Positions 1 through 5,023 of a DNA stretch of 7,509 bases are shown here, in pieces. The notes beneath the pieces were generated by a model. The model saw only the letters and a program-made list of their open reading frames with translations, did not search any database and had not been told where the DNA came from. A program made the position numbers and the translations under genes. Each line of letters opens with the position of its first letter. Position 1 is the stretch's first letter. Origin of the DNA: Candidatus Aphodoplasma excrementigallinarum (GTDB lineage: Bacteria > Bacillota > Clostridia > UBA1381 > UMGS1253); NCBI GenBank assembly GCA_018713805.1, contig DVOF01000070.1, forward strand, positions 1-7,509. Direction: 5' to 3'.

Positions 1-19
1 AGATGTGTATAAGAGACAG
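1..19 (+). other. Tn5/Nextera mosaic-end adapter left on contig edge
   Basis: Bases 1-19 read AGATGTGTATAAGAGACAG, which is exactly the 19-base Tn5 transposase mosaic end used in Nextera tagmentation libraries. It lies at the very first base of the window, as expected for untrimmed adapter on a contig end. It should not be read as a biological transposon end: there is no transposase and no second copy in the window. One consequence is that the native sequence upstream of the recombinase gene is missing, because only bases 20-24 separate the adapter from its ATG. Confidence 0.97.
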
Positions 20-24
20 TTTCT

Positions 25-909
25 ATGTTAAACGCATATCAGGAGGACTTTGTAAGGTACCTCGACGAGGAGCGCCACCTTACGGAAAACACATTGGCGT
101 CGTACCGGCGCGATGTGGAGCAGTACATAGCCTATTTGGAGAGCCGGAACATCCGCGATATTCAAAAGACGAACAAAACGGTGATTCTGACGTACCTGCT
201 CTCTCTGCAAAAGCAGGGGAAGGCCACGTCGACCATCTCGCGCCGGCTCGCGTCTCTGCGGTCGTTTTACGGGTATTTGAACCGCAGCGGCCAGATCAAG
301 GCTGACCCGACGCTTGGGCTGGAAACACCGAAAGTGGAAAAGAAGCTGCCGCAGATTTTGTCGACGCAGGAGGTCGAGCGCCTGCTGGAGCAGCCGAAGT
401 GCGTTGACCGGAAGGGCTACCGCGACAAGGCCATGCTCGAGCTGTTGTATGCGACGGGAATCCGTGTCAGCGAGCTGATTGCGCTCGATTTGGACGATTT
501 GAACATCTCCATGGGGTTTTTAAAATGCCAGAGCGGGCGGGAGCGCGTCATCCCCCTTGGGAGCATTGCGCTGAATGCGTGTGTGGAGTACATAGAGAAC
601 GCAAGGGGCCTTCTGGTCCGGGATGAAAACGAAAAGGCGCTGTTTGTAAATTGCAACGGGCACCGGCTCACGCGGCAGGGCTTTTGGAAGATTGTGAAGC
701 AGTACAAGTCCCAGGCGGGAATCAAGGGCGAGCTTACGCCGCATACGCTGCGCCACTCGTTTGCGGCGCACCTGCTGGAGAACGGCGCGGACTTAAAGTC
801 CATCCAGGAGATGCTCGGCCACAGCGATATTTCTTCGACGCAGGTTTATTCCCAGCTTTTAAAGAGCCGCATCAAGGAAGTCTACCAAAAGGCGCACCCG
901 CGCGCGTAA
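25..909 (+). CDS. xerD: Site-specific tyrosine recombinase XerD
   Basis: This 294-aa protein has the usual length and two-domain plan of XerC/XerD recombinases, which act with a partner recombinase at the dif site to resolve chromosome dimers at division. Residues about 1-100 form the N-terminal SAM-like DNA-binding domain (ENTLASYRRD at 21-30). Residues about 108-290 form the catalytic domain. Visible active-site residues are Arg147 in YATGIRVSEL, His240 and Arg243 in PHTLRH, His266 in LGHSDIS and the nucleophile Tyr275 in STQVYSQL. The ending AHPRA matches the HHPRA end of E. coli XerD. The beta-hairpin normally carrying the catalytic lysine as GKGNKER reads CQSGRER here, two residues shorter, so the lysine is not obvious (Lys167 is nearest). 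The ATG at 25 gives an N-terminus aligning within two residues of E. coli XerD, so the protein looks complete, although its RBS lies under or beyond the adapter. XerC or another chromosomal Xer paralogue is possible; a phage integrase is unlikely given the absence of phage genes. Confidence 0.9.
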   Translation: MLNAYQEDFVRYLDEERHLTENTLASYRRDVEQYIAYLESRNIRDIQKTNKTVILTYLLSLQKQGKATSTISRRLASLRSFYGYLNRSGQIKADPTLGLETPKVEKKLPQILSTQEVERLLEQPKCVDRKGYRDKAMLELLYATGIRVSELIALDLDDLNISMGFLKCQSGRERVIPLGSIALNACVEYIENARGLLVRDENEKALFVNCNGHRLTRQGFWKIVKQYKSQAGIKGELTPHTLRHSFAAHLLENGADLKSIQEMLGHSDISSTQVYSQLLKSRIKEVYQKAHPRA

Positions 910-933
910 GATTATGCAAATTTTTATAGAATT

Positions 934-962
934 TTGCCATTTGCTGTTTAAAGAGGCAGAAT
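934..962 (+). promoter_or_regulatory. Candidate sigma-A promoter for zinc-ribbon gene
   Basis: A TTGCCA (934-939) and a CAGAAT (957-962) are separated by 17 bases in the 111-base gap between xerD and the next gene. The -10 matches TATAAT at four of six positions. The implied start near 969 gives a leader of about 50 bases. I see no terminator with a T-run after xerD, so read-through from xerD is also possible. The weak -10 keeps confidence low. Confidence 0.35.
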
Positions 963-1007
963 CCCGGGTAGAAATAGAGTTGGGGCGTAATTTGGTGGAA
1001 TTTGATT

Positions 1008-1012
1008 GGAGG
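1008..1012 (+). promoter_or_regulatory. Shine-Dalgarno site fixing a GTG start
   Basis: GGAGG at 1008-1012 is followed by an 8-base spacer and then GTG at 1021. It overlaps the in-frame TTG at 1006 that would give a longer reading frame. This makes the longer start untenable and sets the gene start at 1021. Confidence 0.85.
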
Positions 1013-1020
1013 CGGTATCT

Positions 1021-1473
1021 GTGGATATCATTGAAAAAATTTTGAACAACGTTGAGAAAACGGCCAAAACAGTCGTTCAAAAGTCGAACGACGTGGTTGA
1101 AATCACAAAGCTGAAAATCGCAATCAGCAATGCAGAAGCTGAAGCGGAAACGCTGGTCAAAGAGGTGGGCCAGCTCGTGTATGAGGCCTACCGGAGCGGC
1201 GAGGGAAGCCCGGAGCTTGTCGAGGAGAAGTGTGAGAAGATCGACGAGCTGCGCAAGGACATCGAGGACAAGCGGAACCAGTTTGCCAAGCTCCGCAACT
1301 TAAAGCGCTGTCCGGATTGCGAGTATGAAAACGAAGCTGACGCGGTCTATTGCTGCAAATGCGGCCAAAAGCTGCCTGAAGGCGAGGAGGTAGACGATAT
1401 GCCGGAGGGTACAGAGCAGAAGGAAGACGTTGTGATTGATGCAGAGCAGGACGACAACGCGGACAAAGAATAG
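1021..1473 (+). CDS. Coiled-coil protein with C-terminal zinc ribbon
   Basis: This is a 150-aa, probably cytoplasmic protein with no signal peptide or membrane segment. Residues about 1-95 are predicted to be long amphipathic helix or coiled coil, rich in Lys, Glu and Val. Residues 97-114 form a zinc ribbon with Cys97-X2-Cys100-X10-Cys111-X2-Cys114 followed by GQKL, plus one extra cysteine at 112. Residues about 121-150 are a highly acidic, probably disordered tail. Proteins of this layout are common in Clostridia and are annotated only as zinc-ribbon-domain-containing; I know of no assigned function. The cysteine spacing supports structural Zn binding, and the helical part suggests oligomerisation or partner binding. 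The start is GTG at 1021 because of the GGAGG at 1008-1012. The gene appears to be its own transcription unit, with a candidate promoter at 934-962 and a strong terminator at 1488-1512. It does not look like part of the symporter operon. Confidence 0.85.
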   Translation: MDIIEKILNNVEKTAKTVVQKSNDVVEITKLKIAISNAEAEAETLVKEVGQLVYEAYRSGEGSPELVEEKCEKIDELRKDIEDKRNQFAKLRNLKRCPDCEYENEADAVYCCKCGQKLPEGEEVDDMPEGTEQKEDVVIDAEQDDNADKE

Positions 1474-1487
1474 ACGCAGTATAAAGG

Positions 1488-1512
1488 CAGGCGGGTATCC
1501 GCCTGTTTTTTT
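1488..1512 (+). terminator. Rho-independent terminator after zinc-ribbon gene
   Basis: A perfect 7-bp stem (CAGGCGG at 1488-1494, CCGCCTG at 1499-1505) closes a GTAT tetraloop and is followed by seven Ts at 1506-1512. It lies 14 bases after the stop codon of the zinc-ribbon gene, which is a textbook arrangement. Confidence 0.93.
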
Positions 1513-1540
1513 ATTTTATCCGCGGAGATGGATGTGCTCT

Positions 1541-1574
1541 TTTCCCCATTTATTTCTTGCAATTTGCGGGGAAA
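1541..1574. promoter_or_regulatory. Candidate operator bracketing the symporter -35
   Basis: The inverted arms TTTCCCC (1541-1547) and GGGGAAA (1568-1574) are separated by 20 bases and enclose the -35 hexamer of the symporter promoter. A third copy, GGGGAAAA, forms the RBS at 1608-1615. The arm spacing could suit a dimeric regulator, but the arms are short and purine-rich and the match may be chance. Confidence 0.25.
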
Positions 1575-1585
1575 TATGATATAGT
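1557..1585 (+). promoter_or_regulatory. Sigma-A promoter of the symporter gene
   Basis: TTGCAA at 1557-1562 and TATAGT at 1580-1585 are separated by exactly 17 bases, a near-consensus sigma-70/sigma-A promoter. The implied transcription start near 1592 leaves a leader of only about 26 bases with an AGGGG RBS, too short to hold a riboswitch. This supports independent transcription of the symporter after the terminator at 1488-1512. Confidence 0.75.
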
Positions 1586-1617
1586 TAGACGAATTTTTAT
1601 ACTGCGAGGGGAAAAGC

Positions 1618-3042
1618 ATGGAAGGAATCATTGCACAAATAGAAGCAGTCAACAAGGTCATAAACGACTTTGTATGGGGGCCGCCGATGTTGGCTCTGCT
1701 GATTTTTACGGGCATTTACCTGACGGTTCGGACGGGGTTTTTCCAGGTCACGCACTTCCGCCATGTGCTGAATCATACGGTTTTAGCAATTTTTAAAGAC
1801 AAGAAGGTCGTAAAGACAAAGGACAAGAAGGCGATCTCCCAGTTTCAGGCGCTTTCCACCGCTTTGGCGGCGACTGTCGGCACGGGCAACATAGCCGGCG
1901 TTGCGACTGCGATTGTCTCGGGCGGGCCGGGTGCGGTGTTCTGGATGTGGGTCAGCGCGTTTTTCGGCATGATGACGGTATACTCGGAAAATGTGCTCGG
2001 TATCTTTTACCGCATCAAAAACGAAAAAGGCGAATGGGCGGGCGGCCCGATGATGTATCTGGAAAGGGGGTTGCACCAGAAGTGGCTGGCCGTGATTTTC
2101 TCCATATTCTGTCTTGGCGCGTCCTTTGGGATCGGCAATATCGCGCAGATTAACTCGATTTCGACTGCGCTGCATACTTCGCTGCACATCCCATATGCGG
2201 TCACAGGCATTGTCATTGCGGCTATCATTGCATTTGTGATATTGGGCGGGCTGAAGCGGATTGCCTCCGTGACGGAAAAGTTTGTGCCGTTTATGGCGTT
2301 TTTCTATATCATTGGCGCGCTTGCAAGTATTATCATGAACTATCAGAATATTGGAAGCGCATTTGGGATGATTTTTACCGGAGCGTTCAACTTGCAGGCA
2401 GTCGGCGGCGGTATCCTCGGCACTGTGATGGCAAATGCGATCCGTTATGGGCTGGCGCGCGGCGTGTTCTCAAACGAGGCGGGGCTCGGCTCCTCTGTCA
2501 TGGTGCATTCCTCGTCGGATGTAAAGGAACCGGTCAGACAGGGGATATGGGGCATTTTTGAAGTGTTTTTTGATACGATCGTCATCTGCACGCTCACCGC
2601 GCTTACGATTCTTACATCAGACGTGTATATCAATGGGACGGGGCTGACCGGGACGGCGCTTACCATGTCGGCTTTCTCGGAAAACTTTGGGCCGTTCGGC
2701 GGTGTTTTTACATCCATAGCCATCCTGTTGTTTGCGTTTTCGACGATCCTTGGCTGGTCGTTTTACGGGCAGCGCGCGGCAGAGTATTTAGGCGGGCTGA
2801 AATTGGTTCCGGTCTATAAAGTCATTTTCGTCATTGTCGTATTGATCGGCGCGATGTCGAGCGTGCAGGTCGTATGGGACATATCCGACACGCTCAATGG
2901 GCTGATGGCGCTGCCAAACCTGATTGGCGTGCTGTGTCTCTCGCCTGTGGTAATCAAAATTACAAAAAATTATGCCGCAAGGTATTTTAAAGGGGAGAAG
3001 ATAGCCCCCATTTTATCTGCTGAAGACGAAAAGAAGAAATAA
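1618..3042 (+). CDS. Sodium:alanine (glycine) symporter, AGCS family
   Basis: This 474-aa polytopic inner-membrane protein belongs to the alanine/glycine:cation symporter family, which couples Na+ (or H+) flow to uptake of alanine, glycine or related small amino acids. The family signature is intact: GGPGAVFWMWVSAFFG at residues 102-117 fits the PROSITE-type sodium:alanine symporter pattern. Also present are the conserved TVGTGNIAGVATAI (86-99), the AGGPMMYLERG loop (141-151), SFGIGNIAQ (169-177) and RGVFSNEAGLGS (281-292). Roughly ten or eleven hydrophobic segments run from about residue 22 to 447, ending in a basic, charged tail (EDEKKK). The length is typical. The ATG at 1618 is preceded by GAGGGGA with a 5-6 base spacer. 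It has its own promoter (1557-1585) and a strong hairpin terminator (3047-3084), so it is monocistronic. No neighbour indicates which amino acid is carried; some family members carry glutamine, so the substrate should be left open. Confidence 0.93.
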   Translation: MEGIIAQIEAVNKVINDFVWGPPMLALLIFTGIYLTVRTGFFQVTHFRHVLNHTVLAIFKDKKVVKTKDKKAISQFQALSTALAATVGTGNIAGVATAIVSGGPGAVFWMWVSAFFGMMTVYSENVLGIFYRIKNEKGEWAGGPMMYLERGLHQKWLAVIFSIFCLGASFGIGNIAQINSISTALHTSLHIPYAVTGIVIAAIIAFVILGGLKRIASVTEKFVPFMAFFYIIGALASIIMNYQNIGSAFGMIFTGAFNLQAVGGGILGTVMANAIRYGLARGVFSNEAGLGSSVMVHSSSDVKEPVRQGIWGIFEVFFDTIVICTLTALTILTSDVYINGTGLTGTALTMSAFSENFGPFGGVFTSIAILLFAFSTILGWSFYGQRAAEYLGGLKLVPVYKVIFVIVVLIGAMSSVQVVWDISDTLNGLMALPNLIGVLCLSPVVIKITKNYAARYFKGEKIAPILSAEDEKKK

Positions 3043-3046
3043 TGCA

Positions 3047-3084
3047 GAAAACGGCGCAGGATTTCTGTGCCGTTTTCTTTTTTT
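3047..3084. terminator. Shared terminator between convergent genes
   Basis: A 13-bp stem (GAAAACGGCGCAG at 3047-3059 with CTGTGCCGTTTTC at 3065-3077, including one G-U pair) closes a 5-base loop and is followed on the + strand by seven Ts (3078-3084). It starts just after the symporter stop and ends 3 bases before the spoIVB stop. Read on the - strand it gives the same stem with only a broken T-run (the TTTT inside the stem arm, then TGCATTATTTC). It is therefore a strong terminator for the symporter and a plausible, weaker one for spoIVB. Confidence 0.9.
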
Positions 3085-3087
3085 GCA

Positions 3088-4362
3088 TTACTCTGTCTTC
3101 AGCCCCTGCGCTTCGTCCATCATCAGTTCGACAAATATACCGTATCCGCGGGTCGGGTCGTTGACAAACACATGTGTCACCGCGCCGATGAGCTTTCCGT
3201 CCTGTAGAATGGGGCTTCCGCTCATGCCCTGTACGATACCGCCGGTTTTTTCGATCAGCCTTTCATCTACGACGTGGAGAATCATGCCTTTCGCATCCGT
3301 ACTGTTCGTCATAACTTTTTCGATTTCTACGTCATATGCCTGTGGCTCGCCGCCGTCGATTGCGGACAGGATTTGCGCGCTGCCTTCCCTGACTTCAAAG
3401 CGCGTTCCGATCTTGACGGGTTCCGCTTTGCTGACTTTGGAAGGGTCGCAATAGCCGTATACGCCGAGATGGGAGTTTTCGACGATAACGCCGATATCCT
3501 CGTCGGCAAATACGCCGCGCAGCTCGCCCGGCGTCCCCTTCTTCCCGGGTTCCACCGATGAAACCGTGCAGTTGGTGATGCTGCCCTGTGACACGGTCAG
3601 CAGCTGCCCGGTATCAACGTCGGATATCCCGTGCCCGAGCGATGCATAGACGCCGGTGTCCGGTTTGACGAACGTCATAGTCCCAATCCCGGCCGTGCTG
3701 TCACGGATCCATGCGCCGATTTTGTAGTGCCCTTCTGAAAATACGGCGGCAAGCTGGACGCTTTGCACTTCGCCGCCGCGCTCGTACTCGAGCGTAAAGC
3801 TATCACTACGGCGCTCGTCCACCAGGCTGGAAAAGTGGTCGCTGTCCGTGATGGCGATCCCGTCGATTTTGGTGATGGTGTCACCTACTTGCAGTCCTGC
3901 GTCCTTTGCCGGCGCGTACGTTTCCCCGTTTTCTGTTTCCACAGAGGAAAGCGCAACGAGCAGGACGCCGTCTGTGTGGATTTTGATCCCGATGGTTTCG
4001 CCGGAAGGTATGACCGTATCGGCGTCGATGACGTCGACGGACATGGTCTTGAGCGGCAGTACGCCGAGGAATTTGAGCTCGATGTCGTACTTGCCCGCTA
4101 CCTCCGTAAACAGCGTCAGATTGCCGTCTTCCTCGCTTGCAAGCGCGCTGCCTCCTGCGCTGACCGCGCTGCCGTTGCCGCTCGGCTTTAAATTGGAGGA
4201 AACAAGGCTGCCGATATTGATGCTGCATTCGGCGCCTTTTGCAACAGCGAGATGGTCCGGGAGCGTTTGGTGAAGCCTTATGCCGCAATAAACGAAAGGC
4301 GACAGGAGCAGAAGCAATGCCAGTACAAAAACGATACTTTTTTTGTGTGACAAAGACTTCAC
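3088..4362 (-). CDS. spoIVB: SpoIVB peptidase (sporulation signalling serine protease)
   Basis: This 424-aa protein matches the usual SpoIVB length of about 426 aa. In B. subtilis, SpoIVB is made in the forespore, crosses to the intermembrane space and cleaves SpoIVFA. That frees the SpoIVFB protease to activate pro-sigma-K in the mother cell. Residues 1-7 are basic and 8-27 form a signal-anchor helix. Residues about 55-80 are a Ser/Gly/Ala-rich linker. A PDZ domain spans about 125-205 (AGLQVGDTITKIDG at 155-168), and the S55 peptidase domain about 215-420. The catalytic triad is visible as His244 in SLGHGISD, Asp366 in HVVDERL and Ser381 in VQGMSGSPI, followed by the hallmark GAVTHVFVNDPTRGYGI (393-409). 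The start is GTG at 4362; codons upstream to the in-frame stop contain no ATG, GTG or TTG. The SD is weak (GGGAA, 2 bases from GTG), so the in-frame TTG at 4353 is a possible alternative. The gene is monocistronic here and not followed by spo0A, which is unusual. I found no convincing sigma-F or sigma-G promoter. Confidence 0.95.
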   Translation of the reverse strand: MKSLSHKKSIVFVLALLLLLSPFVYCGIRLHQTLPDHLAVAKGAECSINIGSLVSSNLKPSGNGSAVSAGGSALASEEDGNLTLFTEVAGKYDIELKFLGVLPLKTMSVDVIDADTVIPSGETIGIKIHTDGVLLVALSSVETENGETYAPAKDAGLQVGDTITKIDGIAITDSDHFSSLVDERRSDSFTLEYERGGEVQSVQLAAVFSEGHYKIGAWIRDSTAGIGTMTFVKPDTGVYASLGHGISDVDTGQLLTVSQGSITNCTVSSVEPGKKGTPGELRGVFADEDIGVIVENSHLGVYGYCDPSKVSKAEPVKIGTRFEVREGSAQILSAIDGGEPQAYDVEIEKVMTNSTDAKGMILHVVDERLIEKTGGIVQGMSGSPILQDGKLIGAVTHVFVNDPTRGYGIFVELMMDEAQGLKTE

Positions 4363-4380
4363 TTCCCAAGCTGTTTTTTT

Positions 4381-4397
4381 GAAAGCGTTTCGCTTTC
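4381..4397 (-). other. Hairpin in the spoIVB leader
   Basis: A perfect 7-bp inverted repeat (GAAAGCG / CGCTTTC) with a 3-base loop lies 18 bases before the spoIVB GTG. On the spoIVB strand it is followed by seven As, not Ts, so it is not an intrinsic terminator of that strand. On the + strand the T-run precedes the stem, so it does not fit there either. It may affect translation or mRNA stability, or be a protein-binding palindrome. Confidence 0.5.
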
Positions 4398-4540
4398 GTA
4401 TTTAACTTAACCAAACGAAGCGGCAGCTATACAGTCAATAAAAGCGGCAATAAGCAGGATTTAAGCGCCATGTCAAATAAAAACCAAACTAAAATTTTAT
4501 GTAAAAGCTGGTTAAAAAGAAGGGGGGATCTGGAAAAGCG

Positions 4541-4553
4541 CCGCGCTGCGCGG
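4541..4553. repeat. Short GC-only palindrome in intergenic gap
   Basis: CCGCGC (4541-4546), a central T, and GCGCGG (4548-4553) make a perfect 6-bp palindrome of almost pure G+C. It sits inside the otherwise AT-rich 283-bp gap between spoIVB and the YtxH-like gene. No T-run follows on either strand. I see no gene around it, and the rest of the gap (4398-4540) holds nothing I can support. Confidence 0.4.
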
Positions 4554-4580
4554 ACACGTATGTTGCACGCACATAAATGG

Positions 4581-4613
4581 GAAAATCCGCCGGCGTTGGT
4601 GCGGCGGATTTTC
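4581..4613 (-). terminator. Terminator after the YtxH-like gene
   Basis: A perfect 12-bp stem (GAAAATCCGCCG at 4581-4592, CGGCGGATTTTC at 4602-4613) closes a 9-base loop. Read on the - strand it begins 32 bases after the stop codon of the small membrane protein, and its arm ends in TTTTC followed by CCATTTAT. The T-run is short and partly within the stem, so termination may be moderate. The symmetry would let it act on both strands, and it insulates spoIVB from the upstream gene. Confidence 0.8.
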
Positions 4614-4645
4614 TGCACATGTTTGGAAGACAACTATAAATTTCC

Positions 4646-4822
4646 CTATTTTCTCATATAGTTTAAGTCATCCATGACCCGGCCCATGCTGCGGAAGGCG
4701 GCGCAGGCCTGTTTTTTCACGCGCCTGCGCTGGCGCGGCGTGACCGGGTCGAACAGCAGCATGGCCGCCGTGCCGACGGCTGCGCCTGTGATCAGTCCCT
4801 TGACAAAACCCATGTGACTCAT
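4646..4822 (-). CDS. Small YtxH-like membrane protein
   Basis: This 58-aa protein has one short hydrophobic, Gly/Ala-rich segment (FVKGLITGAAVGTAAMLLF, residues 6-24). It is followed by a proline (DPVTPRQRRR, 25-34) and a strongly basic, probably helical tail containing KKQ and RSMGRVMDDL. This is the layout of YtxH-domain proteins, small membrane-anchored proteins in Bacillota whose function is not well defined. The reading frame is open upstream to 4897, but ATG at 4822 is chosen because AAGGAG lies at 4831-4836 with an 8-base gap. A second ATG at 4813 (residue 4) is possible. Upstream on the - strand, TATACT (4849-4854) resembles a sigma-A -10, but I find no good -35. The gene has its own terminator at 4581-4613 and is divergent from the flippase gene. 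The family call rests on the overall pattern and small size, not on a decisive motif. Confidence 0.75.
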   Translation of the reverse strand: MSHMGFVKGLITGAAVGTAAMLLFDPVTPRQRRRVKKQACAAFRSMGRVMDDLNYMRK

Positions 4823-4830
4823 TTTCCTCG

Positions 4831-4836
4831 CTCCTT
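4831..4836 (-). promoter_or_regulatory. Shine-Dalgarno site fixing the YtxH-like start
   Basis: On the - strand AAGGAG is followed by CGAGGAAA and then ATG at 4822. This optimal spacing selects the 58-aa product over an 83-aa reading frame beginning at 4897, whose extra N-terminus would span the leader and promoter region. Confidence 0.85.
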
Positions 4837-4928
4837 TTGCATAAAAATAGTATAAGCTTACGGACTGCAATCGTTTTTGGTTGGCAGTGTTCAGCACAGT
4901 TAGTATGTGAAATTTCTATAAAAAAATA

Positions 4929-4947
4929 AACGATTTTTAAAATCGTT
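4929..4947. promoter_or_regulatory. Perfect 19-bp palindrome, candidate operator
   Basis: AACGATTTTTAAAATCGTT is two perfect 9-bp inverted arms around a single central T. It lies in the divergent region between the YtxH-like gene and the flippase, ending 33 bases before the flippase -10 hexamer, which places it at about -46 to -64. This is a location typical of activator or repressor sites. It is AT-rich and lacks a T-run after a GC stem, so it is not a good terminator. I do not recognise the regulator. Confidence 0.5.
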
Positions 4948-4977
4948 GAAAAAAGTCTTTTATTTCCGGGCAGGGCT

Positions 4978-4986
4978 TGCTATAAT
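4978..4986 (+). promoter_or_regulatory. Extended -10 promoter for flippase-mazG operon
   Basis: TGC-TATAAT at 4978-4986 is a perfect -10 hexamer with the TG extension. The region 17 bases upstream (4958-4963, TTTTAT) is a poor -35, as is common for extended -10 promoters. The predicted start near 4993 gives a leader of about 30 bases before the TTG start at 5024. Confidence 0.75.
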
Positions 4987-5008
4987 AATATAAGTGTTAT
5001 GTCGCGGC

Positions 5009-5014
5009 AAAGGA
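5009..5014 (+). promoter_or_regulatory. Shine-Dalgarno site fixing the flippase TTG start
   Basis: AAAGGA at 5009-5014 lies 9 bases before TTG at 5024. The alternative in-frame GTG at 4994 sits almost on the predicted transcription start and has no room for an RBS, so the TTG is preferred. Confidence 0.7.
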
Positions 5015-5023
5015 TGTGTTGAC

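Noticed and set aside
1..19. Mosaic end as a real Tn5-like transposon terminus
   Set aside because: It is an exact match to the engineered hyperactive mosaic end at the first base of the window, with no transposase and no target duplication visible. Library adapter is the simpler explanation.
3..305. A 100-aa + strand reading frame starting MCIRDS
   Set aside because: Its start lies in the mosaic-end adapter and it runs out of frame through xerD, so it is an artefact.
25..909. Recombinase as a phage or mobile-element integrase
   Set aside because: Its length, motifs and C-terminal HPRA ending are typical of chromosomal XerC/XerD, and no phage or element genes or attachment repeats are present.
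1513..1617. Glycine riboswitch before the alanine/glycine symporter
   Set aside because: The predicted promoter leaves a leader of only about 26 bases, and the gap contains no tandem glycine-aptamer-like structure.
4427..4633. 68-aa - strand reading frame in the same gap
   Set aside because: It also crosses the terminator hairpin, has no good RBS and looks like random basic and hydrophobic sequence.
4470..4661. 63-aa + strand reading frame in the spoIVB upstream gap
   Set aside because: Only a modest AGGA lies upstream. The frame runs through a 12-bp terminator stem into the 3' end of the antisense YtxH-like gene, and the protein has no recognisable pattern.
4823..4897. 25-residue N-terminal extension of the YtxH-like protein
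   Set aside because: A strong AAGGAG at 4831-4836 lies within it at ideal distance from the ATG at 4822, and the extension does not resemble the family.
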